DNA of 64,000 nt from Rhabditoides inermis (GCA_963966185.1 CAWZYM010000004.1:186001-250000), one strand, 5' to 3'; counted from the stretch's first letter, positions 46,403-56,211 are shown. A program made the numbers and translations. The notes: a model not told the origin generated them from the letters alone.

Positions 46403-47031
46403 ACAATTCTCAAAAGTACAAGCCAAACTTATTCAAAAAAAAAAACAAGGAAACACCGAAAGAATGACGCCCACCCACTCCACGTTCTACTTGCCACGTC
46501 ACCAGCCAGTCAGTTGAACTCGAATTTGCATATTACATCACAGAAGCTTGTTACATCGCAGAACTTGCCGAACCCACAACGTCACCACACAAACTACCCC
46601 CTGCGATAAACAACTGTATTCTCAACATTCTCAACAATCCAACAATCAAGGGGTAACAATCGCACAGCGGAGGGGGGGGGGGGGGGACAACCTGGTCACA
46701 ACCATTAGCCTAACAATTCACAAGTAGTGTCGCGGGTACTTTGTTCTACATACGTCCATCTATACTGGTCTAAATCATACACACAGTGGACGGAAGATCA
46801 CGGTGGTTCAGTGGCGGACGAGCAGAATACAACGACAACCGAATTCTAACCCTCTTTCCCAAACATAGGGCGGGAGGTAACAAAACAATCTGACAATCAT
46901 AGCCTAACAATTCACAAAAAAAAAACTGTCGCGGGGGTACTTTTCGTCTATTCTACGTCCAAATATACTAGAGAGCGGACAGAATATAACGACAATCGAA
47001 TTCTAACCCTCTTTCCTAAACGTTGCCTATC
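46403..47031. repeat. imperfect tandem duplication beside the SEM-5 last exon
   Basis: The block 46690-46860 and the block 46890-47015 share ordered phrases: tagcctaacaattcacaa, gtcgcgg.gtactt, tacgtcca.atatact, gaattctaaccctctttcc. The right copy runs into the 3' end of the SEM-5 gene, so the duplication spans its 3' flank. A G14 run sits at about 46673-46686. Confidence 0.75.
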
Positions 47032-50000
47032 CTACACGGTCTGCCTTCCATCAGCTCCCGGATCGGGCACTCCAAAGGGCCGCACGTGGTTGGCGGGGAA
47101 GAGCCCGGTCCGGCCGTCCAGCACACCCTCCCACCAGCTGCTGTCGTGCCGGCGCGTCACCCGGATCACCTAAACAATGCAGGTAAAACTGGTAACTCTG
47201 GTAACTGTAACTGGTAACTCTGTAAAACCGTTTTCGTGCGTTTTACACGCTGTTAACGCACTGCAAATTGTAAAACGGTCTTTGGACGACACAGCATCAG
47301 CCCCGCCCCCATACGCCCACCTCTCCTGCGCGGAACGGCAGCTCGTCCGGCTCGGCGGCGGCAAAGTCGAATAGCGCTTGGACGAGGGTGAGATGTGTGG
47401 CGTCGCCGTCGCCGGCCTCCTGACAACAAATCATGATCATCTCTCAAGTAGCGGACAGTCTCTTCAAACTACTGCCAAAATTTCTTCCAACTACCTCCAA
47501 AACGCCTTCCAACTTCCTCCCAGTCATTACAAACTACTTGCGAATACCCTCCAACTATTTAGAAAACGATTTCCGAAGAGTACCACCCTCCCACCTTCAA
47601 CATGCTGTCGCGGATGCGCGAGATCGAGTGCCGCTTGTAGTACTCGACCAGCTTGTTCAGCGACGGAAAGCGCGCGTCCCACACGCGGAACATGCCTGAG
47701 CATGAAAAGTAAGTATTATCGATCGGAGGGTGTGTGATTGTGATGTCATATTCAGCTATAACGATACCGGATAAACACTAGAACTTAACTCGAACTTGTA
47801 TTATCGATTTCCTCGATCACTCACCCTCCCTGTCCCTCTTTATCCGGTACGTCTGCACAATGTCCTCGCGCACCGATATCGCAAAGTCGCCCGGTGTCCC
47901 GACCGGAACGAGAGAGTGAGAGAGAGCACAGACACGTAAGAGAGAAGTGAGAGAGATCGACACTTATCGCCGGGACGATCCGCGTGAGCGGTCGCCCTTT
48001 CATGTATATTTACTATATGCGATAAAGTCACTTCTATATTACTGTTATGTATTTATTGGCGAGAGTATTGTGGCAACCCTCTCGACGGCCATGGAGACAG
48101 GTCTGATGTATTGTATTGTTATCACTGTAGATTACCGTAGTTACTATTACCATTACTGTAGTTATTAGTACCCTTACTGTAGAGTACCTTAGACTGAACC
48201 CTGCCCCATAGCTTAGTCTTGACATGGTGCATCGGCCGGGAAACGAACCCGGGCCGCCCGCGTGGCAGGCGAGCATTCTACCACTGAACCACGGGAAAAA
48301 ATGAAAGCACGCGCGTCTATATCGGAAATCATTACGAGAATGGATCCGTGATCCACCCACAAGAGCACTTCCTGATTATCGAACCAGCATACTCGGGATC
48401 AATACAGTGCACAGATGAGGGCGTACAACTATTCGATCACGCAAAGACCGATGAATACACAAAATACAGGGTTTGCATAGACGAGGACGAGAAGGCTTGC
48501 AATGATGAAGTGCGCGCAGCAATCGATGAGTTAGAAGGAATAACTATCCCTGTGGACGCACACGTCATTGTGCACCCTTTCTTGGTGACTTGGAGAAAAT
48601 ACAACGGCAAAAGAAACGAGGTAATCAAGCACACATGTCCAGGAATCGACCTATGCAGCGTAAACCACTGTACCATATGCATGTACCAAACCCTAGTCAA
48701 CCCTCACTGCCACAAAAAGAAGGCGATACTGTTCCTCGCGCTCATCACAATAATCCCCGGTACGCTTCTGGCGCTACTGATTCGCTGCAGGCAACGCATA
48801 AAGAAGGCATGGAGGGATAGGACAATGTGCAGACGATCTGCTGGATGTTGCGCAAGAACCGCTGCGTGCTGCGTGCGGAGGAAGAAAAAGGACATTCCCC
48901 GACCAGCCGAAGAAGAGGAAACAACCGAAAACATGCTAGACGAGAGGGTAGAAGAGACGCAGGTTGACGTTGAAAGGAGAGAGTCAGACGACATGAGCGG
49001 AATCAGCAGATACACCCCAATCCCATTCAACGTGCAGCAACCAACGTGCATCATACGAAGCGACCGATCAGTGAGGTACTCTAAACGCCCACTGTCCATG
49101 TCACTCTCGACCCTCACCCAGATCGCGATAGCAGTAAGCTTTATCACAGCATGTACCGCCGAGACATGCGATAAGACGACCCCAATTACGACCGAGGCCA
49201 TAACGTGCTCACGGGACTCATGCTCAACCCAAACGTCAATCAACATGTTCTTTACGAGTATCGATCGAACAGTGTGCATAAACATTGAATACCCCGGTAA
49301 GAAAATGCAAAAGACGATGATTCGCTTGAAAGACGTGACATGGACCTGTGGAGCCTCTCGCACTCTGTACACCAGAAACATAACGACAAAAACTGAGTCG
49401 ATTAGAAGATGTGCGGGGAGCGGATTGTGTACCGGAGGCAAATGCAACGACATCGATCAGGACACAATCATTAGCGAGTTTAGCGAAGCGAACAAGTACA
49501 GCGGGGCAACATACTGTACAAACAAATGCGGATTCCTCCTGTGCAAGTGTCTCACACTGTCAAGCAGCTGCCTATACTACAGAGTATACGCTAAGCCAAC
49601 GACATACGATTTAGTGGAAATTATCGAGTGCAACTATTGGGTGCCTGAAGTTTCACTAGAAGTAACAACGGTCCCACCCCACGGAGAAAAGACGATTGAG
49701 ACAGTGAAGCTTGTCGATAGCATGGCCACGAGTATAAACAAAAAGGTATACAACGGATCGACAATGAAATTGATTCACTTCGACTCACCACGAGTTAAAC
49801 TAGACAAATTTCTGCGCATAAACAAAGAAATCGCACACATCCGACAAGAAGAAGCGGATCCAGTTCTGCGATGCTCTAACGCAACTCACTGCACGTTTAT
49901 AGATCGATGCAGGTGCGATTTCGCAGACGACAATGCTTTATGCCGATGCCCAGATACCGACTACTACTCGCTCCTCCGTGATCCAAACAACATGTTGCCA

Positions 50001-51080
50001 ACCATAGGCGAAGGGTTTGAATTGAAGGTAACGTCGCAAGTGAAGCCGCAATTGATTACAACACGCGACGCGCTGCACATTCAATTCAACATCCAAGAAC
50101 GACTAAACCTGTCATATTCCCAATACGACACTCCCTGCCGGGTGAGTGACGTGTCCCCCATAACCGGATGCTTCAACTGCCTCAAAGGGGCAAAATTCAA
50201 ACTAAGATGTCATTCGGAAGTACCGGGAGCCGCCCAGATACAATGTACGGACAATTTTGTAGACACAATTCAATGTGACAAAACCGGTCACGTGACTAAG
50301 ATCAGACGCTATTTCGAAGAGCGCGAGGTCAAAGAGTCGTGTACTGTGCATTGCGGAGGGAAATCGATCGCAATCGCAACAACCGGTGAGCTAGACTACA
50401 TTGAGGGCAGCATACCAATGGCAAACACAGCCAAGGGCACAACGTACATCGCTCCAGAAACTATCGGGATATGGGACCAGCTGTGCGAAACAGTCGAAAA
50501 GACTATCAGGTTTCTGAGAGCGATGGACGAGTGGCTACCGATTATCCTCGCAATAGCAATAATTATCTTCCTCATCGTGCTATTCTCGCCCACAATATGG
50601 CAGCTAAACTGCATGCAATGCCTCAACAGGCAGCAGCCACAAGTACAATTCGCGATGCTGCCAACAGGAATCGCCCACCCAAACCCAAATGAAACCTACT
50701 AGTTATCGAATGTGGTGTACAAATTGTATATAATGTATATAATGTGTATAATATGTATAAACTGTCTATACAATTCCATAGTCATTGATACGGGTTCAAT
50801 TTGCCAGTGAGCATGGGAGGGCGGGTAACCTAGAGAATACGGTAAACCATACCAGTAATACGGTTAATAACCTTGATCTCATAACCAAAAAGAGAAAACG
50901 AAAGAGGATAAGATAACGCGCGGAGCCATAATGAATGATGGATGACAGGAGAAGGACGCACGCGCAGCGTATCTTCCCGCCCACCCCCAACGGCATTCAT
51001 TCCCAAAGACGCCGCGCCGGAGGCACCTGCCCCGGGCATCTCCCCCGACCATCTCTCCCAGACCCAATAAGGGGTCATTG

Positions 51081-51117
<37 letters not shown>

Positions 51118-53939
51118 CATCTATACGACTCGCGGTATAAGCTAACCATAACAAACGCGACTAACCGATCAAACGCGATATCGTATTACGTCATTACCAA
51201 AGGTTGCGAGAGATAAATCGCGCATTGCAGGACCGTAACTGATCCCAATCGACTATGTCCAGCCACAAGCACAGCCATCGCAACGACGGTGCCTACCCGA
51301 GAAACCGCGCCCGTAACACAGCACCCGACTACCCCCCGACAAGGGATGTGGAAGGAGGACGGCGAAACGGTAAAATAGGCAGCGTCGAGCAATCGAGAAG
51401 AAATGAATTGCAGCCCCCGCGACAGCCCAGCAGCTAAGACCCCACTGCGCCGTATGCAGGAAAAACAGGCATGTGGCAATTTCCTGCAAGAGACTATCAG
51501 TCATGCCGACGCCAAGGCTCCAGGAGTATGCCGTCGTCTCCGACTTCTGTTTGCTGTGCATGGAGCCTGCACATCAGCCCTGGGCGTGTCACAATCGCGC
51601 GGAAAAAACCGTCCAAGAAGGACGTTGCAGGAACAAGCGGTGCATGGCCACTGGCGGTCACCATTGGGGCAGGGTATGCCCCCTCCTGGAGGATGGAGTC
51701 GGCGAGGAGGAGTTCAACCGCCTGGTGGAGGAAAGGATTCTCCAGATCGAAATAAGTGAAGGAAAAAGAGAGAGCCAGAAAGAGAGAGAGAGAGGGAGGG
51801 CATAGGATAACCCTCAATTTAGTTCTTGATGACGGGAAAACGGGACGATGAGGAGGACACGACCGAGGACAAGAACAACGAGGAAGAAGCAACTGAGCTC
51901 AAGGTGAGAATGAGAAAGAGAGCGCGAAAGTCGACGATTGGGAGAGAAATAATAGACAAATTATAGGAGAAGCTGTCCGCTCTCCAACGACAACAAGAGT
52001 TGGAAGAACGCGTGCGCAAGCTGCAGGCCAAAAAGGCCGAGCAGGCGCTCAAGGCCATGCGGGATGCAGTAGAGCGTGCGCAGCACGACAAGGAGATCCT
52101 GGAGAGGGAAAAAAAGGCGTTGGAGGAGAGGGTCAGCCAGATTGAGGCCGACCTTCTCGAGACGCCGACTCGCTCGGGTTTTTCACATTTCACCACGCAC
52201 CAGTCCGTACAGCTATCGTTGTCAAACAATGAAAAATTGACAAAGCAGAGAGAGTAGTTCACAAAACACAAATGAATAAGACACACTCATAAATAAGACG
52301 ACAAGCACACTCTTCTCGGGCCACACACACAGAAGACACATTCATAACTATAAGACAACCAGCAAACTCTGCTCCAACCCACTAACCTGCCAGGGCGCGG
52401 TCATGCCGGCCCTCCACCAGCGGCGCTTCTCCGCCCAGCCCGTCAACAGCGGAATGAGCACCAGCGTCGGTGCCGCCATCGCAACACGGGACGCCAGCAC
52501 CTGCACACATGGGATCCCATTCCTATCCCAAAACCTGACCTTATCGCACATATCCCGGGATATGTGCGATAGGGTCAGGCTCGGGTCACGTGCCCATTCA
52601 AGTAAGTAAGGTCAGATGGGAGTCGTTCAACGTTTCTTGAACGTTGAACGTGTCCCGATCCGATAAGTACACCTCGAACACAAAGTGCCCCACCTGCGCG
52701 ACGGCCTGCTTGGCCATCTTGGGCGACTTGCCGAGCTCGCAGCCGTGCTCGTCGAGAATGGTGAGGCCCTCTTGAATCTCGCTCCACCGCATCATGGGGA
52801 TGTTGATGGCGTTGGCGGTGCAGACGGCGGCGAAGGGCACGAGACGCGCGAGCAGCCCGCCGGGAGGGGACAGCGCGCGGAACAACAGAGCTGCGGACAC
52901 AGCCCCGCCAGTCGCCAGGCAGTAGGTAGAGGCGAGGGACGCTGAAGAGTTTGTGAGCCGCGCCATGTCCACGAAAACGTACACAGTGGCACTTCGTCAG
53001 CGGCGCTCCTGTTCGTGTAGTTGACGGTGGCGTTGAACGACTGGTTGATCCACTGCCAGAAGACGACGGCGGCCGGGGAGCGGTAGAAGGAGAGCATGCC
53101 GCCGATGAGCAGCATGTTGGCGGGCACCTGCGCGCACATCCGCCCCGGCGCCCACATCATGTCGCCGCTGACGGGGTGGAAGGCCGAGTCGACGGCGTGC
53201 TTGGCGCGCCACAGCTCGCCAGCGGTGAGCCCCTCGCGGATCGTGCCTCCAATGGAATGGATGAGAGGAGAGTGGGCTCGCGCTCACCTCGCTGGAAGTC
53301 GTCGACGAGGCTGCGGTAGTCGAGCAGCCTCGACTCGGGAATGAGCAGGTTGGCCGGATTGGTGATGGCGAAGAAGTGGCGCGCGCGGCCCACGAAGCTG
53401 TCCTGCCGCCAGCGGGGCCGCGTCAGGTCGGGCCGGTTCACCATTGCGCGTACCAACATAGAACTACAACGCAGGCGTCAACAAACAACGATAAGAACAG
53501 TAACGACATTACGAGAACAGGAGACTAGCGCATGTGTGGCGCTAACCTGTTCGAGGGACGGACGAAGAAGGCGCCTTCCTCGGTCTTGGGCTCGCGGAGA
53601 CGAGCCATATCGGCTGCGCATTCGCCCGATCGGAACCAGCCGTGGGCGAGCATCCTACAATGGGTCACTCATGGTGCATAGGTAGCCATACGAATAGGTC
53701 AGAGAGAAGGCAGAAACACACACCTGACGTAATTCTTCGGCACGTATCCCTCGCAGCCGTCAACCTCCGCGCGATACCAGTTCGGATCTTCGTCCTTGTC
53801 AAGAACCTGCATAGAAAATACGTAAACAAACAACAATCAATCGATAAATGTGATTCACCTTGATTATTTCACCCTTCGAGAAGCTCAGCTCGTCGTCAAG
53901 ATCCGTTGCCGAAAAATTATACTCGCCCACAGCTTCCAT
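47032..53939 (-). CDS. sem-5: SEM-5/GRB2 adaptor (SH3-SH2-SH3), split by a 5.6 kb insertion
   Basis: N-terminal exons 53859-53939, 53724-53806 and 53547-53654 encode [13 protein letters not shown], the first SH3 (ALYD-type [36 protein letters not shown]) and the first half of SH2 ending [10 protein letters not shown]-terminal exons about 47825-47912, 47595-47695, 47321-47419 and 47032-47169 complete SH2 ([23 protein letters not shown]) and encode the second SH3 ([37 protein letters not shown]). GRB2-type adaptors link phosphotyrosine on receptors to SOS and Ras. Between the halves, 47913-53546, lie a sideroflexin gene and retroelement-derived frames. The expected acceptor before the second half is absent: the sense sequence is a CT tract followed by GTTCCGGTCGGG with no AG in frame. 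So either the splice is non-canonical, a micro-exon was missed, or this copy is broken. Confidence 0.8.
48227..48296 (-). tRNA. 5'-truncated tRNA-Gly(GCC) copy ending in encoded CCA
   Basis: The minus strand reads a tRNA-Gly from position 7 onward: GTGGTTCAGTGGTAGAA, GCC anticodon in CTGCCACGCGG, GGGTTCG T-loop, and 3' end CCGATGCACCA. The first six acceptor-stem bases are replaced, so the stem cannot close. Eukaryotic tRNA genes do not encode CCA, so this is better read as a reverse-transcribed mature tRNA. On the plus strand it begins TGGTGCATCGGCC, exactly the form of a retroelement primer-binding site, and faces the env-like frame 50 nt downstream. Confidence 0.6.
48348..50702 (+). CDS. 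retroelement env-like glycoprotein with phlebovirus Gc-type domain (5' incomplete)
   Basis: One uninterrupted frame of about 780 codons ends at TAG 50700-50702. It stays open leftward to 48288 but has no ATG for over 300 nt, so its true start is either spliced from upstream or lost. In order: an N-terminal ectodomain with scattered cysteines, a membrane span (about residues 126-146) followed by a Cys/Arg cluster and an acidic tail, a second hydrophobic stretch at about 255-275 that looks like an internal signal, then a large cysteine-rich ectodomain with the GxGLC..GKC and [18 protein letters not shown] pattern of class II Gc-type fusion proteins. Last come a C-terminal span ([18 protein letters not shown]) and a short cytoplasmic tail. 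Such env genes accompany BEL/Pao elements of nematodes. No gag-pol or clear LTR flanks it. It lies antisense inside the sem-5 gap. Confidence 0.8.
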   Translation: MIHPQEHFLIIEPAYSGSIQCTDEGVQLFDHAKTDEYTKYRVCIDEDEKACNDEVRAAIDELEGITIPVDAHVIVHPFLVTWRKYNGKRNEVIKHTCPGIDLCSVNHCTICMYQTLVNPHCHKKKAILFLALITIIPGTLLALLIRCRQRIKKAWRDRTMCRRSAGCCARTAACCVRRKKKDIPRPAEEEETTENMLDERVEETQVDVERRESDDMSGISRYTPIPFNVQQPTCIIRSDRSVRYSKRPLSMSLSTLTQIAIAVSFITACTAETCDKTTPITTEAITCSRDSCSTQTSINMFFTSIDRTVCINIEYPGKKMQKTMIRLKDVTWTCGASRTLYTRNITTKTESIRRCAGSGLCTGGKCNDIDQDTIISEFSEANKYSGATYCTNKCGFLLCKCLTLSSSCLYYRVYAKPTTYDLVEIIECNYWVPEVSLEVTTVPPHGEKTIETVKLVDSMATSINKKVYNGSTMKLIHFDSPRVKLDKFLRINKEIAHIRQEEADPVLRCSNATHCTFIDRCRCDFADDNALCRCPDTDYYSLLRDPNNMLPTIGEGFELKVTSQVKPQLITTRDALHIQFNIQERLNLSYSQYDTPCRVSDVSPITGCFNCLKGAKFKLRCHSEVPGAAQIQCTDNFVDTIQCDKTGHVTKIRRYFEEREVKESCTVHCGGKSIAIATTGELDYIEGSIPMANTAKGTTYIAPETIGIWDQLCETVEKTIRFLRAMDEWLPIILAIAIIIFLIVLFSPTIWQLNCMQCLNRQQPQVQFAMLPTGIAHPNPNETY
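50703..51254 (+). other. flank between env-like and gag-like genes
   Basis: AT-rich TATA-type repeats at 50727-50760, a purine tract at about 50887-50913 (aaaaagagaaaacgaaagagg) that could be a polypurine primer site, and (CT)n at 51084-51113. I found no sequence here matching 47960-48226, so a pair of LTRs is not supported. Confidence 0.4.
51255..51805 (+). CDS. three-zinc-knuckle gag-like protein, two exons, 168 aa
   Basis: Exons 51255-51369 and 51414-51805 join in frame across a 44-nt intron (GTAAAA..TTGCAG). The protein has a short His/Arg-rich N-terminus, then three zinc knuckles: C-x2-C-x4-H-x4-C ([14 protein letters not shown]), again C-x2-C-x4-H-x4-C ([14 protein letters not shown]), and a third of form C-x4-C-x5-HH-x4-C (CRNKRC..HHWGRVC). 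Three knuckles with a doubled His in the last is the arrangement of BEL/Pao Gag C-termini. The usual long Gag N-terminus is missing, and no protease or reverse transcriptase follows. The tail is Glu/Arg-rich and runs into a GA repeat before the stop. It could be a domesticated gag fragment or an RNA-binding host gene. It may be co-transcribed with the next gene 24 nt away. Confidence 0.55.
51829..52257 (+). CDS. coiled-coil protein, 121 aa
   Basis: Exons 51829-51903 and 51967-52257 join in frame. An acceptor (CAATTTAG) ends 7 nt before the ATG. Residues 1-25 are acidic ([15 protein letters not shown]), residues 26-85 form an uninterrupted heptad-rich helix ([37 protein letters not shown]), and the tail is Ser/Thr-rich. 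The closeness to the zinc-knuckle gene suggests that the two are exons of one gene or an operon pair; a direct join needs a weak donor at about 51724 (CTG|GTGGAG), which I could not settle. Function unknown. Confidence 0.5.
52387..53459 (-). CDS. SFXN: sideroflexin (mitochondrial amino-acid carrier), missing its last exon
   Basis: Exons 53288-53459, 52983-53246, 52694-52941 and 52387-52500 join in frame to 266 residues with strong collinear similarity to SFXN1/3: [70 protein letters not shown], and [17 protein letters not shown]. Sideroflexins are inner-mitochondrial-membrane carriers; SFXN1 imports serine. The fourth exon ends at a good donor (CAG|GTTAGT), but the expected C-terminal ~55 residues with the last membrane span are not found on this strand down to 46,400. 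The gene is therefore truncated by what lies to its left or has a very distant last exon. It sits wholly inside the gap of the SEM-5 gene on the same strand. Confidence 0.8.
52535..52578. repeat. 44-nt palindrome in a sideroflexin intron
   Basis: Two 22-nt arms centred on cccggg (52554-52559) are complementary with one mismatch. A second hairpin, gttcaacgtt..aacgttgaac with a 5-nt loop, lies at about 52625-52649 in the same intron. Confidence 0.85.
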
Positions 53940-54353
53940 GCCGTCCTATAACATGACCGAGACAATAAAATTGCATCATATATAGATTGTATTGGAAAAT
54001 CAAAACAAAGCAAAATAGAAGTTTCAAAAAATCAAATTTAAAAAGTTTGAAGAGTACATCCTCCAATAGACATCGGTGTGTAAAAATAGAAAACATTAGT
54101 AATTTTGTTTAAAATGTACGCATAAATTAAAAAAAGTAGCATGGATTTTGGTAAAGTTCGGACGTTCGACTAGTTCGACCGCGACCGTGTGTTATTATCA
54201 TAGCTTTTGTTATTACGAAATAATGTACTCAAAAAAGGGGCGAAGTAGACAAGAAGCGAGATAAAACAGAAAAGAAGAGGTACCAGGTGTGAAAGAAATA
54301 AAAGAGAGTTTACATAGGAAGAGATTAGGAAGAGATGGAGGAGTTGGAAAAAT

Positions 54354-54415
<62 letters not shown>

Positions 54416-54516
54416 CACGTAATTTCAGTATCTGTATGTGGAGTAGAAAGAGTGGCGCCTTCATGACTTACTATTCATTCTAAATCTTTTTTTTTAATTT
54501 GTGGAATGATTCAGGC
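53940..54516. other. upstream of sem-5, no gene seen
   Basis: AT-rich with (GA)n at 54355-54412. Probably the sem-5 promoter side. Confidence 0.45.
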
Positions 54517-55011
54517 CATGTTTGACGAGGTGAACGTGATGATCATCCGGTACTAGGATGAGGTCATGAGCAGAGCGAGGATTCTGGCGCTTGAGGGGGC
54601 GGAGCCAATGAAACTGCTGGCGAGGCACCTGTAGACAGAGCGGCAGTGGCTGGCGAATGTGGAGGAGGCTGATCGATGTATAATACTTGCTCTCGTATTT
54701 GGAATAATCGAGAAAAATGAGGGATTCCTGCAGGTAAGACGACAGTGACAATGACAGATTCGGCAGCCAGCTGGTCGGGCCAATTCAAGTAGAGGCAACG
54801 CCTTCCTATCGCTATCGCGTTGTATTGCCCACCGTTACCACCTGAACAACCGATATATCGATACATTCTTCCATCTGGATCCGGTGGAAATGTTCCTTTC
54901 AGTAGCCAAGACCACCCAACGGACAGTGGAATAGCCACAGGTTCAATCAATGACGCATCCAAAGAAGAAGTACTTGCCGCAATCATGCCGCATTCTGTGA
55001 AAACAACATAA
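54517..55011 (+). pseudogene. decayed protein-coding sequence with two in-frame TAGs
   Basis: After an acceptor-like ATTCAG, one frame runs from ATG 54519 to a GTAAGA donor at 54735 with protein-like composition (ARILALEGAEPMKLLARHL; ERQWLANVEEADRC) but is broken by two TAG codons, at 54555 and 54633. Downstream, 54740-55011, two further frames look coding in turn (VGPIQVEATPSYRYRVV, then DHPTDSGIATGSINDASKEE up to TAA), implying a frameshift. No family recognised. Confidence 0.4.
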
Positions 55012-55256
55012 TCCCGTGAGTCTTTTCAGTACGTGTATCCAGTAAATTTATGTTTTCCTCTTCACTTTCTTCCAATTGTGTTGATTCGGAAGATGAGAAC
55101 GTCCAGCAGCACTGCCCGTAATCTTCCTTGATTCAGCAGACGCCCTCACTCATTGATCGCTTGATCATGGAATGATTATCAATTTGTTTGCAACTGTACA
55201 TCCCTCGTGGGCCTTAGACGAGAAATTCGAGGCGATTCTCTCTCTCTCTTCTCTCT

Positions 55257-55288
<32 letters not shown>

Positions 55289-55585
55289 TTCTTTCTCTTT
55301 CATTTTTCGGTCCGCAACACGGGGTGGAGAGAAAGAGAAAGAGAGATTCAGATAAAAAATCGCTGGTTGAATTATTAAATAAATTAGATTGAATAGCAAT
55401 TCATCTATCTTTATTTTGTACCTTTGAAAATGACGTAGTCTTTATTTGTTTTATTTTTGCCCGCCATAATATTCGTCACGAGTGGCGTAGTAAAATATTA
55501 CATTTTTTTTCAAAATTTATTTTTGTTTTTTATTGTTTTTGTTCATACGGTGTTGTCAAGATTCATTCAACATGTTGCAGACAAC
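55012..55585. promoter_or_regulatory. upstream region of PBDC1
   Basis: Contains a (CT)n block at 55237-55300 and AT-rich sequence; TTGCAG ends 7 nt before the PBDC1 start codon, so the leader is probably spliced or trans-spliced. Confidence 0.4.
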
Positions 55586-56211
55586 ATGACCGATTTCGAG
55601 ATTGAGACCGTTCCCGACTACGGAGATGCTGAGAGCTACATCAACGATCCCGCCATCGAAATGGCTTGGGCTGTGAAGGTGATACAACAATGAAGATGGA
55701 TTATAAAAACGTAAGATCTGATTTATAGGCGGCTGAGCGCGCCAACATTCACATGAACCTTCTGATAAACTGCGACACGTCGAAGCTGAAGCTGAACAAG
55801 TTGCAAGAGGAGATCGTCGCCGAGTTCAGGAAAGCCTTCCCCGACATGGACGTCCACCAGGTTTTTATTATTGTTGATTGATATTGGATATGTATAATCA
55901 TTTTGAGGTGACTGAGGAGCAGCTGAAGGTGGCAAACAAGGAGCCGTGGCGCGTGTTCTGCGAGCTGTTCAAGGACACTGTGGAGGATTTCAACATGGGC
56001 AGTCTGATGCGTATGGACGCCGCCAAGAGCTACTCGCAGAGCAACTCCATTATCGTCCCGAAGGTGAACTTTCTCCTATATTACCCTGTTCTTCTTATAA
56101 TGATGTTTGCAGATCATCTACCTGGCTATCGAGGGAGCGCGTAACATGGAGGGAATCAACGAGAAGCTCAAGGCCGCGTACACCGAGGACCACAAGCAGC
56201 ACGACGAGTGA
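55586..56211 (+). CDS. PBDC1: PBDC1 homologue, 159 aa
   Basis: Exons 55586-55678, 55729-55860, 55908-56063 and 56113-56211 join in frame. The protein matches PBDC1 (CXorf26/UPF0368) along its length: SYINDPAIEMAWAVKAAERA, KLNKLQEEIVAEFRKAFPDM, EPWRVFCELFKDTVEDFNMG, and IIYLAIEGARNMEGINEKL. It is a small all-helical cytosolic protein; published work in other organisms links the family to chaperoning and ageing phenotypes, and the old polysaccharide-biosynthesis name has no support here. Length is that of the core domain, without the Lys/Glu-rich tail of the human protein. It is followed within 300 nt by NUP58 on the same strand, which could suit an operon. Confidence 0.85.

Noticed and set aside
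48227..48296. Functional tRNA-Gly gene
   Set aside because: The 5' acceptor strand is missing and an encoded CCA follows the discriminator base, so a working eukaryotic tRNA gene is unlikely.
47960..51250. A pair of LTRs around the env-like gene
   Set aside because: No direct repeat longer than about a dozen nt was found between the two flanks. A TG..CA border and a purine tract alone are not enough.
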